Of a stretch of 64,000 bases of DNA, positions 19,742 to 27,713 are shown piece by piece. Position 1 is the first letter of the stretch. Each line of letters starts with the position of its first letter. A model generated the notes under the pieces. The model was given only the letters and a program-made list of their open reading frames with translations. It ran no database searches and was not told the DNA's origin. The stretch lies in NCBI GenBank assembly GCA_026162565.1, contig JAOEIQ010000003.1, forward strand, positions 124,001-188,000, given 5' to 3'. The DNA is from Flavobacteriaceae bacterium NBU2973. Its GTDB lineage: Bacteria > Bacteroidota > Bacteroidia > Flavobacteriales > Flavobacteriaceae. Both the position numbers and the translations under genes were made by a program.

Positions 19742-20224
19742 ATGAAAGCAGCAACTGTAAAACAACTTAAAGACGAGCTCAAATATAAATCGCAAGACGA
19801 TTTAGTAACGCTTTGCTTACGTTTATCACGCTTTAAAAAAGAAAATAAGGAACTACTCACCTATTTATTATTTGAATCGCATGATGAGGCGACGTACATT
19901 CAAGGTATACAAGATGAAATGGATGAGCTGTTTGAAGATATTAATACCAACAGTTATTTCTATATAAAAAAGAGTGTGCGTAAAATTTTAAGAGGCATTA
20001 AAAAGTACAGTCGTTACTCCTTAAAAAAGGAAACCGAAGTAGAACTCCTACTCTACTTTTGCCAAAAGCTAAAAGATTTTAAACCCTCCATAAAACGGAA
20101 TGTTACGCTTACTAATATTTACAACAGGCAAATACTCACTATTAAAAAACATATAAAAACCTTACATGAGGATTTACAATATGATTACCAATTACAATTA
20201 GAAAATTTAGAACATCATGGATAA
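19742..20224 (+). CDS. Conserved hypothetical helical protein
   Basis: The 160-residue protein has no signal peptide or membrane segment, is rich in Lys, Leu and Glu, and looks entirely alpha-helical. I recognise no named domain. It overlaps the DUF4287/DUF5655 gene by 8 bp, so the two are probably co-expressed. Confidence 0.7.
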   Translation: MKAATVKQLKDELKYKSQDDLVTLCLRLSRFKKENKELLTYLLFESHDEATYIQGIQDEMDELFEDINTNSYFYIKKSVRKILRGIKKYSRYSLKKETEVELLLYFCQKLKDFKPSIKRNVTLTNIYNRQILTIKKHIKTLHEDLQYDYQLQLENLEHHG

Positions 20225-20762
20225 AGCACTACAAACAATGATTGCCAATATGCCAGAAAAAACTGGTAAATCGTTAGAGCAATGGAAAACACTTTTAAAA
20301 GCCAAAGCCTTTGCCAAACATGGCGAAGCAGTAAAGTTTTTAAAAACCGAACATGGTGTGACACATGGTTTTGCCAATACCATTGTGAGCTTAACCAATA
20401 AAGATGATTCTGAAACTCCAGATGATTTAGTAAGCAACCAATACAAAGGTAAAGAGAGTTTAAAACCTATTTACGACGCACTATTAAACGTTGTACAAAC
20501 TTTTGGAGACGATGTAACGATTACACACAAAAAAGGCAGCGTAAGTATTATTAGAAACAAACAATTTGCACTCATAAAACCAGCTACAAAAACCAGAATA
20601 GATTTAGGTTTAAAATTAAAAGATGTACCAACAACAGAGAGATTAGAAAACTCTGGCCCTTTTGGTACCATGTGTACACATCGTGTACGATTAGAAAATA
20701 CGAATCAAGTAGATAACCAATTAACCAATTGGTTGCATGAGGCTTATAATAAAGCGGAATAA
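20217..20762 (+). CDS. DUF4287 / DUF5655 domain protein
   Basis: The 181-residue protein starts with a DUF4287-like segment (NMPEKTGKSLEQWKTLL, then HGVTHGFANTIV; about residues 8-60). It ends with a DUF5655-like part (FGDDVTITHKKGSVSIIRNK to the end; about 85-180), in which conserved Lys, Arg and His residues recur. Both domains are common in bacteria without an assigned biochemical role. The start overlaps the previous gene by 8 bp. Confidence 0.8.
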   Translation: MDKALQTMIANMPEKTGKSLEQWKTLLKAKAFAKHGEAVKFLKTEHGVTHGFANTIVSLTNKDDSETPDDLVSNQYKGKESLKPIYDALLNVVQTFGDDVTITHKKGSVSIIRNKQFALIKPATKTRIDLGLKLKDVPTTERLENSGPFGTMCTHRVRLENTNQVDNQLTNWLHEAYNKAE

Positions 20763-20773
20763 TAAGCAATTAC

Positions 20774-21559
20774 TTATTCTTTGTTCGAATTAGTTATTGT
20801 TAAATAATCTTGTAAATCCTTTCTGGTGTTAGTTGCATATTCTAATCCAAAATTCAACATATTTAGATTAACAGAATTATTTAAATAAGCATGAGATATT
20901 TTATCAATATATCTACTTAACTCTTTTGAATTTTTTAATTTTTGAAAATCAACACTCTTATAAGGATCAACTTCAAGAGGCTTTTGAACATTAGGAAATT
21001 TGGCTAATTGAAAAATTGAATTTTCATCGAAATCTATTTCTTCAAATAAATTAATATTAGTTGTAGGTCTTCTATTGTAAGACATAAACTCATTGATTTC
21101 ATTAGATTTATTATAGTATTCAATTATTTTACTCCTAATTGTATCTTCTGAAATAACATTTAAGTTTCCAGAAAATTTTAAATCTTGGAATACACTATTT
21201 TTTGGAACAAAATAATAAGCTCTATACAGTCGAGATAAATATTCAAGTTGAAGAGAATCGTTAATTTTATAATCAAAAGCAAAGCTTAAAAGAAGATTAT
21301 CAAGAGCATTTTGCTTTGATTCATTACCATCTATAGCTGAATTAAAAGATTGTATATCGCTTCCAATATCTTGGATTATACCATTAAGATATTTTACTTC
21401 TAAATCCTTTTTACTTGATTTTTCATAGACTTTGTTTAACTGAATTGCTAAAAAAATTCCAATAACTATTAAAACTATTTCTCCAAAAGCATATGCAAAA
21501 TATTTTTTGACATTATTTCCAAAAAATGATTTTAAACGTATTTTTCTAAATATTTTCAT
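20774..21559 (-). CDS. DUF6090-like membrane-anchored protein
   Basis: The chosen start (ATG at 21557-21559) gives 261 residues beginning MKIFRKIRLKSFFGNNVKKY. One transmembrane segment follows (FGEIVLIVIGIFLAIQLN, about residues 25-45), the usual start of the DUF6090 family in Flavobacteriaceae. The frame continues upstream to 21607, but that would place 16 residues before the conserved start. The rest is helical, Asn/Asp/Lys-rich and probably periplasmic. Function unknown. It is the first of three minus-strand genes in a variable-looking stretch and converges on the DUF5655 gene. Confidence 0.7.
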   Translation of the reverse strand: MKIFRKIRLKSFFGNNVKKYFAYAFGEIVLIVIGIFLAIQLNKVYEKSSKKDLEVKYLNGIIQDIGSDIQSFNSAIDGNESKQNALDNLLLSFAFDYKINDSLQLEYLSRLYRAYYFVPKNSVFQDLKFSGNLNVISEDTIRSKIIEYYNKSNEINEFMSYNRRPTTNINLFEEIDFDENSIFQLAKFPNVQKPLEVDPYKSVDFQKLKNSKELSRYIDKISHAYLNNSVNLNMLNFGLEYATNTRKDLQDYLTITNSNKE

Positions 21560-21686
21560 TTTAGCAAATTTTTCACAAATGACTAACAACAAATAAATTA
21601 AGTTCAATTAATATACTAAAAATAATTCGATCAACTCAAATTACTAGTTCTATAAGTAAAGTCCAAAAGAAATTCAGTGCTTTTGA

Positions 21687-22151
21687 TTATAAATCTTGTT
21701 GTAAGCTGTTTTTATTATTTACAATTTCTATAACCGAAGACCAGCCACTTATTTGTCCTAGTAAAAAATAGAAACTCTTTTTCAATGAATTTATGTATGT
21801 TGATTTTCTGTTAATAGTTTTGGGTAAAATTCCACCATTTGCGGTTTTGATGAATTCTATTAAATCAGGTTTAATATCATAATCTAAACTATGTGCAAAT
21901 TTGTTTCTAATTCTGTTAATCTCAATCATAAGATTTTTTAAATCATTCTTCTCTTGATAAATACCAATTAAAGCAAAGCACAGTAAAACTGATTTATAGA
22001 AAGTAAGGTTTAGGTCTTTAGTTGCTTGTTTACCTATATATGATGAAATTATTTTATTTAAAGTCTCTTCTATCAATAGATGACTTTTTAGTAATATAAG
22101 CTCTTCAGAGTTAATTTCTTTCAGGAAATCATCTATTCGTTCAATTTGCAT
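21687..22151 (-). CDS. HEPN-like small protein, probable partner of the AbiJ-like gene
   Basis: The 154-residue helical protein contains RNKFAH at 82-87, matching the R-x4-6-H motif that forms the RNase site in HEPN-superfamily proteins. Preceding helices (LKSHLLIEETLNKII) and the motif position also fit a HEPN fold of about 150 residues. HEPN RNases act as toxins in toxin-antitoxin and abortive-infection systems. The gene begins 3 bp after the stop of the AbiJ-like gene, so the two are almost certainly one operon. Whether it is toxin, antitoxin or effector is not shown by the sequence. Confidence 0.6.
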   Translation of the reverse strand: MQIERIDDFLKEINSEELILLKSHLLIEETLNKIISSYIGKQATKDLNLTFYKSVLLCFALIGIYQEKNDLKNLMIEINRIRNKFAHSLDYDIKPDLIEFIKTANGGILPKTINRKSTYINSLKKSFYFLLGQISGWSSVIEIVNNKNSLQQDL

Positions 22152-22154
22152 TTT

Positions 22155-22991
22155 TTATATTTTACTAATCAAATAATTTACAAAAGCAGAACAAGCTATT
22201 AACATAAATCTAGCTTCTTCAAGGTCGATTTGAACACCTTTTTCTAATAACGAATGTCTAATTCCTCCTGCGTCAGATGTATATCCATAAAGAGAACTAA
22301 ATGCACTTTTAAGACTTCCTGGAATTGTATGCTTTTTCTCAATCAATTTTAAGGCCTGCCCTAAAGTTGTCTTGTCATTATTCACAATAATTTTAGATAA
22401 AGACTCGACTGCTGAAATAGATTCTTTGATTGAATTTCTATAATCTGGATTTTTTTTATCAGCGTATAATTCAAGTGCTCTTTTCAAGTGTGTTTTTACA
22501 GAATTAAATTTACCTGAATTTTTAATTGCTGTTTCAATTTCTTGAATTTCTTCTTTAGAGTTTATTTCAACGAGATTTCCATCTACAAACCTGTAAGCTG
22601 ACATTTCTCTTTTTAGAAAATTATTAAATAGGTTAGAGTATGCGCTCTCATCATAGTTTACACAAAACTCGATAAAATCAAGAGCCAAATCCCAATCAGC
22701 TTCGTAATACCATTTTCTGATAACATTTGTCGCTTCCCAATAATTAACTTGGTCATAATCTTTAGCAAGATTATCAATTGGTCTTTTGAAGAAATGAATC
22801 CATACAGACCGAAAAAATTTACTTCTTTCAGAATAAGTCCCACTACTATATCTCTCAACGTCATCTTTTTTAGAGTCAATAGTCAATTCTAGAACTAAAG
22901 TCCATAAAGAATTTTTTAATTCAGGGCTTAAGTTTTCCTTTTCAAGCTCAACTTTTACTTTTCTTTTTCCTATTCTTTGTGAAAATCTCAT
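22155..22991 (-). CDS. AbiJ-like abortive-infection protein
   Basis: The 278-residue protein starts MRFSQRIGKRKVK and continues LSPELKNSLW, the pattern I associate with the AbiJ N-terminal domain (AbiJ-NTD4). Helical repeats follow (YWEATNVIRKWYYEADWDLA near residue 84). The C-terminal region from about 165 looks like an AbiJ-type HEPN domain: NSIKESISAVESLSKII near 186 and GGIRHSLLE near 242. AbiJ proteins of lactococci abort phage infection. Here the family call rests on motif memory. It is followed after 3 bp by a second HEPN-like gene. Confidence 0.6.
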   Translation of the reverse strand: MRFSQRIGKRKVKVELEKENLSPELKNSLWTLVLELTIDSKKDDVERYSSGTYSERSKFFRSVWIHFFKRPIDNLAKDYDQVNYWEATNVIRKWYYEADWDLALDFIEFCVNYDESAYSNLFNNFLKREMSAYRFVDGNLVEINSKEEIQEIETAIKNSGKFNSVKTHLKRALELYADKKNPDYRNSIKESISAVESLSKIIVNNDKTTLGQALKLIEKKHTIPGSLKSAFSSLYGYTSDAGGIRHSLLEKGVQIDLEEARFMLIACSAFVNYLISKI

Positions 22992-23051
22992 TTTTCTTTT
23001 AAATGGCTTACAATGGGTAGATAAATTCAGTTTTAAAACTAAAACTTGTTT

Positions 23052-23122
23052 AGCACAGGTTAAATTTATCTGTTGTTACTTAAGCAAGTTAACTTATAAA
23101 AACCATAAAGTCAACCTGTGCT
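23052..23122. repeat. Inverted repeat between the abi-like operon and holA
   Basis: AGCACAGGTT at 23052-23061 and AACCTGTGCT at 23113-23122 are perfect 10-bp inverted copies separated by 51 bp of AT-rich DNA. The right arm runs straight into a dispersed repeat copy (CTGAAC, then TTTACATTGAGCT, then AGTCGAAATGAG, to about 23153). The structure lies between divergently oriented conserved and accessory DNA. Confidence 0.6.
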
Positions 23123-23176
23123 GAACTTTTACATTGAGCTAGTCGAAATGAGCTTCAGTATACGTAAAGTTACGTA

Positions 23177-24181
23177 CTAACCCATAATTCTAACCAACAA
23201 TTCTTTTAGTAAATCGCCTTGCGAAATCGCATTAGCGCCTACACCTTTACTTTTTACATCAAAATTGCGTAGTACAGAGACGACTTGGCTTACGCGTTTC
23301 ATTGGGTAGTTTCTGGCAGCAGCCACGTACTCGTTTACAAAATAAGGGTTGACACGCAAGGCAGACGCAACGCTTCTTGGAGACTTGTCTTGCAAACCAT
23401 GATAATGTAATAACTGTGAGAAAAAATTAAACAGTAACGAAACCGTTACAACCATTGGGTTATCCTTTGGGTTTTCGGCAAAATATTGCGCTATTTGGTG
23501 TGCTTTTAACACATTACGCTCACCAACGGCTTTACGCAACTCAAAATTATTAAAGTCTTTACTGATACCTATATTTTCCTCAATATGCTGTGGTGTAATT
23601 TGCGTGCCTTTTGGTAATATAATTTGTAGTTTTTCTAGCTCGTTATTAATCTTACTTAAATCGGTTCCTAAAAACTCAACTAGCATCTGCGCAGCTTTGG
23701 GTGCAATACTGTATTGCTTGCCACTCAATACACGACGTATCCAATCGGCAACTTGGTTTTCATATAGCTTTTTACTTTCGTAAACAATACTCTCTTTTTT
23801 AAGCGCTTTGTATAAGGCTTTACGCTTATCTATTTTTTTATACTTGTAGTTTACAACTAAAACGGTTGTTGGTTGTGGATTCTCGACATAAGAAGCTAGT
23901 TTTTCGATAGTTCTAGAGAGATCTTGCGCTTCTTTTACAATAACGACTTGGCGTTCTGCCATCATAGGAAAACGTTTGGCGTTGCCGACGATATCTTCGA
24001 TAGTGACATCGCGACCATACAACACCATTTGGTTAAAGCCTTTCTCCTCCTCTGCTAAAACATTAGTTTCTATAAATTCAGAAATCTTATCTATATAGTA
24101 AGGCTCCTCTCCCATTAAAAAATAAACGGGTTTTATCTGCCCAGCTTTTATATCAGTAACAATCTGTTTAACTTCGTCCAA
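23177..24181 (-). CDS. holA: DNA polymerase III subunit delta
   Basis: The 334-residue protein follows the delta (HolA) pattern: KPVYFLMGEEPYYIDKI near residue 18, a degenerate AAA+ region without an intact Walker A, FLGTDLSKINNELEKL near 169 and a C-terminal collar-type domain. Delta opens the sliding clamp within the clamp loader. The length is normal. It is transcribed away from the HsdR_N-like gene. The intergenic repeat hairpin between them probably serves neither gene specifically. Confidence 0.9.
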   Translation of the reverse strand: MDEVKQIVTDIKAGQIKPVYFLMGEEPYYIDKISEFIETNVLAEEEKGFNQMVLYGRDVTIEDIVGNAKRFPMMAERQVVIVKEAQDLSRTIEKLASYVENPQPTTVLVVNYKYKKIDKRKALYKALKKESIVYESKKLYENQVADWIRRVLSGKQYSIAPKAAQMLVEFLGTDLSKINNELEKLQIILPKGTQITPQHIEENIGISKDFNNFELRKAVGERNVLKAHQIAQYFAENPKDNPMVVTVSLLFNFFSQLLHYHGLQDKSPRSVASALRVNPYFVNEYVAAARNYPMKRVSQVVSVLRNFDVKSKGVGANAISQGDLLKELLVRIMG

Positions 24182-24198
24182 AGTATCTAATCGGTTTC

Positions 24199-24274
24199 GT
24201 CAGTTCGAGTTTTGCAAAGCAACGTATCGAGAACTTCTCGATAAAATTTTCAATTAAAATCACTCGAAGTGACA
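24199..24274. repeat. Dispersed intergenic repeat with nested palindromes, copy C
   Basis: GTCAGTTCGAGT (24199-24210) and ACTCGAAGTGAC (24263-24274) are inverted copies matching at 11 of 12 positions. Inside, ATCGAGA and TCTCGAT (24226-24242) form a perfect 7-bp hairpin with a 3-nt loop. CGAGAACTTCTC from this element recurs at 62002-62013. Confidence 0.6.
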
Positions 24275-24295
24275 TTATAGTTATAAATTTGTATT

Positions 24296-24742
24296 GTGCA
24301 ACAACTCAATTTCCCAACATATTCATTTCGTCTCAAAAATAGCGAAAATAAAGTTTCTATATTCGATGCTATTCGTAAAAAGTTTGTGGTTTTACAACCA
24401 GAAGAATGGGTTCGTCAGCATTGTGTAAAATACCTCATCGAGGAAAAAAAATATCCACAATCGCTTATTAATGTTGAGAAAGAATTACGAATTAATGGCT
24501 TACGCAAACGTTATGATATTGTAGTGTTTAATCCTGATGGAACGATACACTTAATTGTGGAGTGCAAATCGTCAAAGATGAGTATTAATCAAGATACCTT
24601 CGATCAGATTGCACGTTATAATCTGGCTTTAAATGCTACTTATTTAATGGTTACCAACGGGATGAATCATTATTATTGTTCTATGGATTTTGAAAAGAAA
24701 CGCTATGAGTTTCTTCGGGATATTCCTAACTACTTATTTTAA
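24296..24742 (+). CDS. Type I restriction HsdR_N-like (PD-(D/E)xK) protein
   Basis: The 148-residue protein starts with GTG and carries the core of the HsdR N-terminal nuclease fold: EEWVRQHCVKYLIEEKKYP near 36, RKRYDIVVFN with Asp74, and LIVECKSS with Glu89 and Lys91. This D...ExK arrangement is the PD-(D/E)xK active site. There is no helicase domain, so it is a standalone domain protein, widespread in Bacteroidota with unknown role. It abuts the glycosyltransferase gene and diverges from holA, suggesting a housekeeping rather than restriction role. Confidence 0.8.
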   Translation: MQQLNFPTYSFRLKNSENKVSIFDAIRKKFVVLQPEEWVRQHCVKYLIEEKKYPQSLINVEKELRINGLRKRYDIVVFNPDGTIHLIVECKSSKMSINQDTFDQIARYNLALNATYLMVTNGMNHYYCSMDFEKKRYEFLRDIPNYLF

Positions 24743-25729
24743 ATGACTGTTGCAGTTGTCATATTAAATTGGAATGGTAAGCAATTACTCGAGCAGTTTT
24801 TGCCGTCTGTTGTAGCAAACTCTAAAGAAGCAAACATTTATATAGCTGATAATGCCTCAACTGACGACTCTGTAGATTTTGTAACGGCCAATTATCCAGA
24901 AATTACAATTATACAAAATGCCACAAATGGTGGTTATGCGAAAGGTTATAATGATGCATTAAAGCAGGTAAATGAAGATATGTATTGCTTATTAAATAGT
25001 GATATTGAAGTCACTAAAGATTGGTTACAACCTATTATTGAAGAATTTAAAACCAATCCTGAAACAGCTATTATTCAACCAAAAATTTTAGACTACAAAA
25101 ACAAAACCCATTTTGAATATGCTGGAGCAGCTGGTGGTTTTATAGATAAATTTGGTTATCCTTATTGTCGTGGACGTATTTTTAATACTATAGAAGCAGA
25201 TGCTAATCAGTATGACAATTCAGAGATATTTTGGGCTTCTGGCGCTTGCTTTTTTATTAGGCAATCGGTTTTTAAAAGCTTAAAAGGTTTTGATGATACC
25301 TTTTTTGCGCATATGGAAGAAATCGATTTATGTTGGCGCGCTCAAAATCATGGTCATAACATACAATATATTGGAGAGTCTACAGTCTATCATGTTGGCG
25401 GCGCCACACTAGAAGCAACAAATCCTAAAAAAACCTACCTCAACTTTCGAAACAGTTTATTTACGCTCACAAAAAATGCTAATGGCAATCTACTATTTCT
25501 TGTTCTCACACGATTAATATTTGATGGCATTGCTGGTTTACGATTTATATTACAGTTTAAACCGTTACATACATTTGCAATTCTTAAAGCACATTTCAGC
25601 TTTTACTTTAATATGTCAAGACTTTTAGAGCATAGAGATATTCCTTCTAAAAAGAAAAATTACTACCATACGACATCTATTGTATGGTCGTATTTCGTAA
25701 GTAAAAAGAAAACATTTAACCGTTTATAA
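24743..25729 (+). CDS. Family 2 glycosyltransferase
   Basis: The 328-residue protein opens VAVVILNWNGKQLLEQFLPS and has the GT2 nucleotide-sugar features: YIADNASTDDS near 31, CLLNSDIEV near 81 and a later FFAHMEEIDLCWRAQNHG near 190. Hydrophobic C-terminal segments suggest membrane association. Similar proteins transfer rhamnose or other sugars to cell-surface glycans; the sugar is unknown here. The ATG directly follows the stop of the HsdR_N-like gene. Confidence 0.9.
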   Translation: MTVAVVILNWNGKQLLEQFLPSVVANSKEANIYIADNASTDDSVDFVTANYPEITIIQNATNGGYAKGYNDALKQVNEDMYCLLNSDIEVTKDWLQPIIEEFKTNPETAIIQPKILDYKNKTHFEYAGAAGGFIDKFGYPYCRGRIFNTIEADANQYDNSEIFWASGACFFIRQSVFKSLKGFDDTFFAHMEEIDLCWRAQNHGHNIQYIGESTVYHVGGATLEATNPKKTYLNFRNSLFTLTKNANGNLLFLVLTRLIFDGIAGLRFILQFKPLHTFAILKAHFSFYFNMSRLLEHRDIPSKKKNYYHTTSIVWSYFVSKKKTFNRL

Positions 25730-25756
25730 CTCCGTTAGTAAAAGTTTTGTTAATGC

Positions 25757-25788
25757 TTAGCAAGACATCGGAAAATTATATACTTTTG
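25757..25788 (+). promoter_or_regulatory. Possible promoter of the OmpA-family gene
   Basis: TACTTTTG at 25781-25788 matches the TAnnTTTG -7 box. TTA at 25757-25759 is a weak -33 candidate at 21-bp spacing. The box is 32 bp before the ATG. Confidence 0.45.
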
Positions 25789-25820
25789 TCTATTAACTAC
25801 AAAAAACCGAATGCCTTATT

Positions 25821-26681
25821 ATGAAGAAACTTGTATTAATTAGTGCCTCTGCATTACTATTATTAAGTTCATGTGTGTCGAAAAAAGAATTTGCAGCACT
25901 TGAAGCGAAACAAAAAGAAACTCAAGATCTTTTAAACACTGCGACCGTAAAATTAAACAGCTGTCTAGCTGAAGAAGCAGCATTAAATGCTAGAGCTGCC
26001 GAATTAGAAAAGCGATTAGCAGATATGCGTAAAACCAATCAAGATTTAATTCAGTCTTCAAAAGACATGACTGTTCTAACTACTAAAGGCGCAGAAAATC
26101 TTCAAAAATCTTTAGAGAGCTTAAAAGAAAAAGATTTAAAAATTTCGCGTTTACAAGATGCTTTAACTAAAAAGGATAGTGTAACATTAGCGTTAGTATC
26201 TAGCCTTAAGAAAGAAGTTGGTTTAGATGATGAAGACATTGAAATTAATGTTGAAAAGAGCGTTGTATTTATCTCATTATCTGATAAATTATTATTCAAG
26301 AGTGGAAGCTACAACATTACAGACAGAGCCAAAGAAATTTTAGGTAAAGTAGCGACTGTAATCAATGGTAAGCCAAATTTTGAAGCTATGGTAGAAGGCC
26401 ATACAGACGATGTACCTTACCAAAAAGGTGTGTTACTAGATAACTGGGATTTAAGTGTGAAGCGTAGTACCGCTATTGTTAGAGCTTTAGAAGAATTAGG
26501 TGTAAATCCTTCGCAATTAATTGCTGCAGGACGTGCTGATAAATTACCTTTAGTACCAAACGATACTGCTGAAAACAGAGCGACAAACAGACGTACTAAA
26601 ATTTACGTATTACCAAAAATCGATCAGTTTTATAACATGATTGAAACTGAAATGAAAAACTTATCTGCTGACGGTAACTAG
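25821..26681 (+). CDS. OmpA-family lipoprotein with coiled coil
   Basis: The 286-residue protein has a lipoprotein signal (LLSSC, Cys18), a long coiled coil (about 22-130, many Lys/Glu/Leu), and a C-terminal OmpA domain (about 150-275). That domain shows VEGHTDDVPY near 191 and NRATNRRTKIYVL near 250, the peptidoglycan-binding pattern. It probably tethers the outer membrane to the cell wall. Its own promoter and a strong terminator make it a single-gene unit. Confidence 0.92.
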   Translation: MKKLVLISASALLLLSSCVSKKEFAALEAKQKETQDLLNTATVKLNSCLAEEAALNARAAELEKRLADMRKTNQDLIQSSKDMTVLTTKGAENLQKSLESLKEKDLKISRLQDALTKKDSVTLALVSSLKKEVGLDDEDIEINVEKSVVFISLSDKLLFKSGSYNITDRAKEILGKVATVINGKPNFEAMVEGHTDDVPYQKGVLLDNWDLSVKRSTAIVRALEELGVNPSQLIAAGRADKLPLVPNDTAENRATNRRTKIYVLPKIDQFYNMIETEMKNLSADGN

Positions 26682-26705
26682 TTTTTAAAACATACAAATA
26701 ATTTA

Positions 26706-26733
26706 AAGCTCAACTGAAAAGTTGGGCTTTTTT
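26706..26733 (+). terminator. Intrinsic terminator after the OmpA-family gene
   Basis: AAGCTCAACT (26706-26715) pairs with AGTTGGGCTT (26720-26729) with one wobble and a GAAA tetraloop, followed by T residues to 26733. The T run reaches the stop of the convergent VOC gene. Confidence 0.9.
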
Positions 26734-27082
26734 ATTCTGCTAAACACCAAACAGCTAGCTCATTTCCTGAAGGATCTAAAAACTGAAAACGACTACCTCC
26801 TGGAAACGAAAACGTATCGACTGACAATTTACCTCCAGAATTTAAAATAGTTTCTTTAGCCACTTCAAGGTTATCATGATATAAAACTACCAAAGCACCT
26901 CTGGAAATTAGTGCATCTGTTTTTTCAAAACCACCTTCTAACCCACTGGCTTCAAAAGCAATATAAGTTTCTCCATAATCTGTAAATTTCCACCCAAAAG
27001 CTTTAGAGTAAAATGTTTTTATGGCTTCTAAATCATGAGCTTTAAACTCAACGTAGTTTATATGGTTGTTAGTTGGTTTCAT
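26732..27082 (-). CDS. VOC-family (glyoxalase-fold) protein
   Basis: The 116-residue protein shows the single VOC module pattern: HINYVEFKAHDLEAIKTFYS at the N-terminus, WKFTDYGETYIAF near 31, and FPGGSRFQFLDPSGNELAVW near the C-terminus. VOC proteins include glyoxalases, dioxygenases and resistance proteins. Sequence alone does not tell which, and the C-terminal metal-ligand Glu is present. It is 10 bp downstream of the threonylcarbamoyl-AMP synthase gene and probably shares its transcript. Confidence 0.85.
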   Translation of the reverse strand: MKPTNNHINYVEFKAHDLEAIKTFYSKAFGWKFTDYGETYIAFEASGLEGGFEKTDALISRGALVVLYHDNLEVAKETILNSGGKLSVDTFSFPGGSRFQFLDPSGNELAVWCLAE

Positions 27083-27092
27083 AGTGATATAA

Positions 27093-27713
27093 TTAAAAAA
27101 TCTCTAAGCTTCCTTTTCCTTCACGAATTATTTCGGGTTCATCTTGCGATAAATCAATTATAGTAGAGGCTTCGTTTCCACCATAACCTCCATCAATCAC
27201 CAAATCGACAAGGTTATCCCATTTTTCTAATATCAGTTCTGGATCTGTGGTATACTCTATAATTTCATCGTCATCCCTTATAGAAGTCGAGACAATAGGA
27301 TTCCCTAATTCTTTGACAATCTCTAAAGCTATTGCATTATCAGGTACTCTAATACCAACTGTTTTACGTTTTTTAAATGGATTTGGCAATGTCTTGGCTC
27401 CAGGTAAAATAAACGTATAAGCTCCAGGTAAAGCACGTTTTAATATTTTAAACGTTGAAGAATCTATCTGCTTTACATAATCACTTAAATTGCTTAAGTC
27501 TTCGCATACAAACGAGAAATTGGATTTCTCTAACTTAATGCCTTTAATTCTGGCAATACGTTCTAGAGCTTTGATGTTAGTAATATCACAGCCTAATCCA
27601 TAAACAGTATCTGTTGGATAAATTATAAGTCCTCCTCTTTTTAAAACAGTCACCACTTTTTGAATGTCTCGAGGATTCGGATTCTCTTCGTATATTTTAA
27701 TAAACTCTGCCAT
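27093..27713 (-). CDS. L-threonylcarbamoyladenylate synthase (Sua5/YrdC family)
   Basis: The 206-residue protein matches the YrdC/Sua5 fold: LKRGGLIIYPTDTVYGLGCD near residue 24, KRKTVGIRVPDN near 117 and PIVSTSIRD near 138. It makes threonylcarbamoyl-AMP for t6A37 modification of ANN-decoding tRNAs. It has only the YrdC domain and no Sua5 C-terminal domain. The start abuts the stop of the UvrD-type helicase gene, a conserved-looking pairing with likely coupled translation. Confidence 0.9.
   Translation of the reverse strand: MAEFIKIYEENPNPRDIQKVVTVLKRGGLIIYPTDTVYGLGCDITNIKALERIARIKGIKLEKSNFSFVCEDLSNLSDYVKQIDSSTFKILKRALPGAYTFILPGAKTLPNPFKKRKTVGIRVPDNAIALEIVKELGNPIVSTSIRDDDEIIEYTTDPELILEKWDNLVDLVIDGGYGGNEASTIIDLSQDEPEIIREGKGSLEIF

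Noticed and set aside
20760-20780. AATAAG/CTTATT hairpin between convergent genes as a terminator
   Set aside because: Six AT-rich pairs and a weak T tract; too weak to call.
22658-22879. Second frame inside the AbiJ-like gene
   Set aside because: Alternative frame of an intact gene; no sign of a real overlapping gene.
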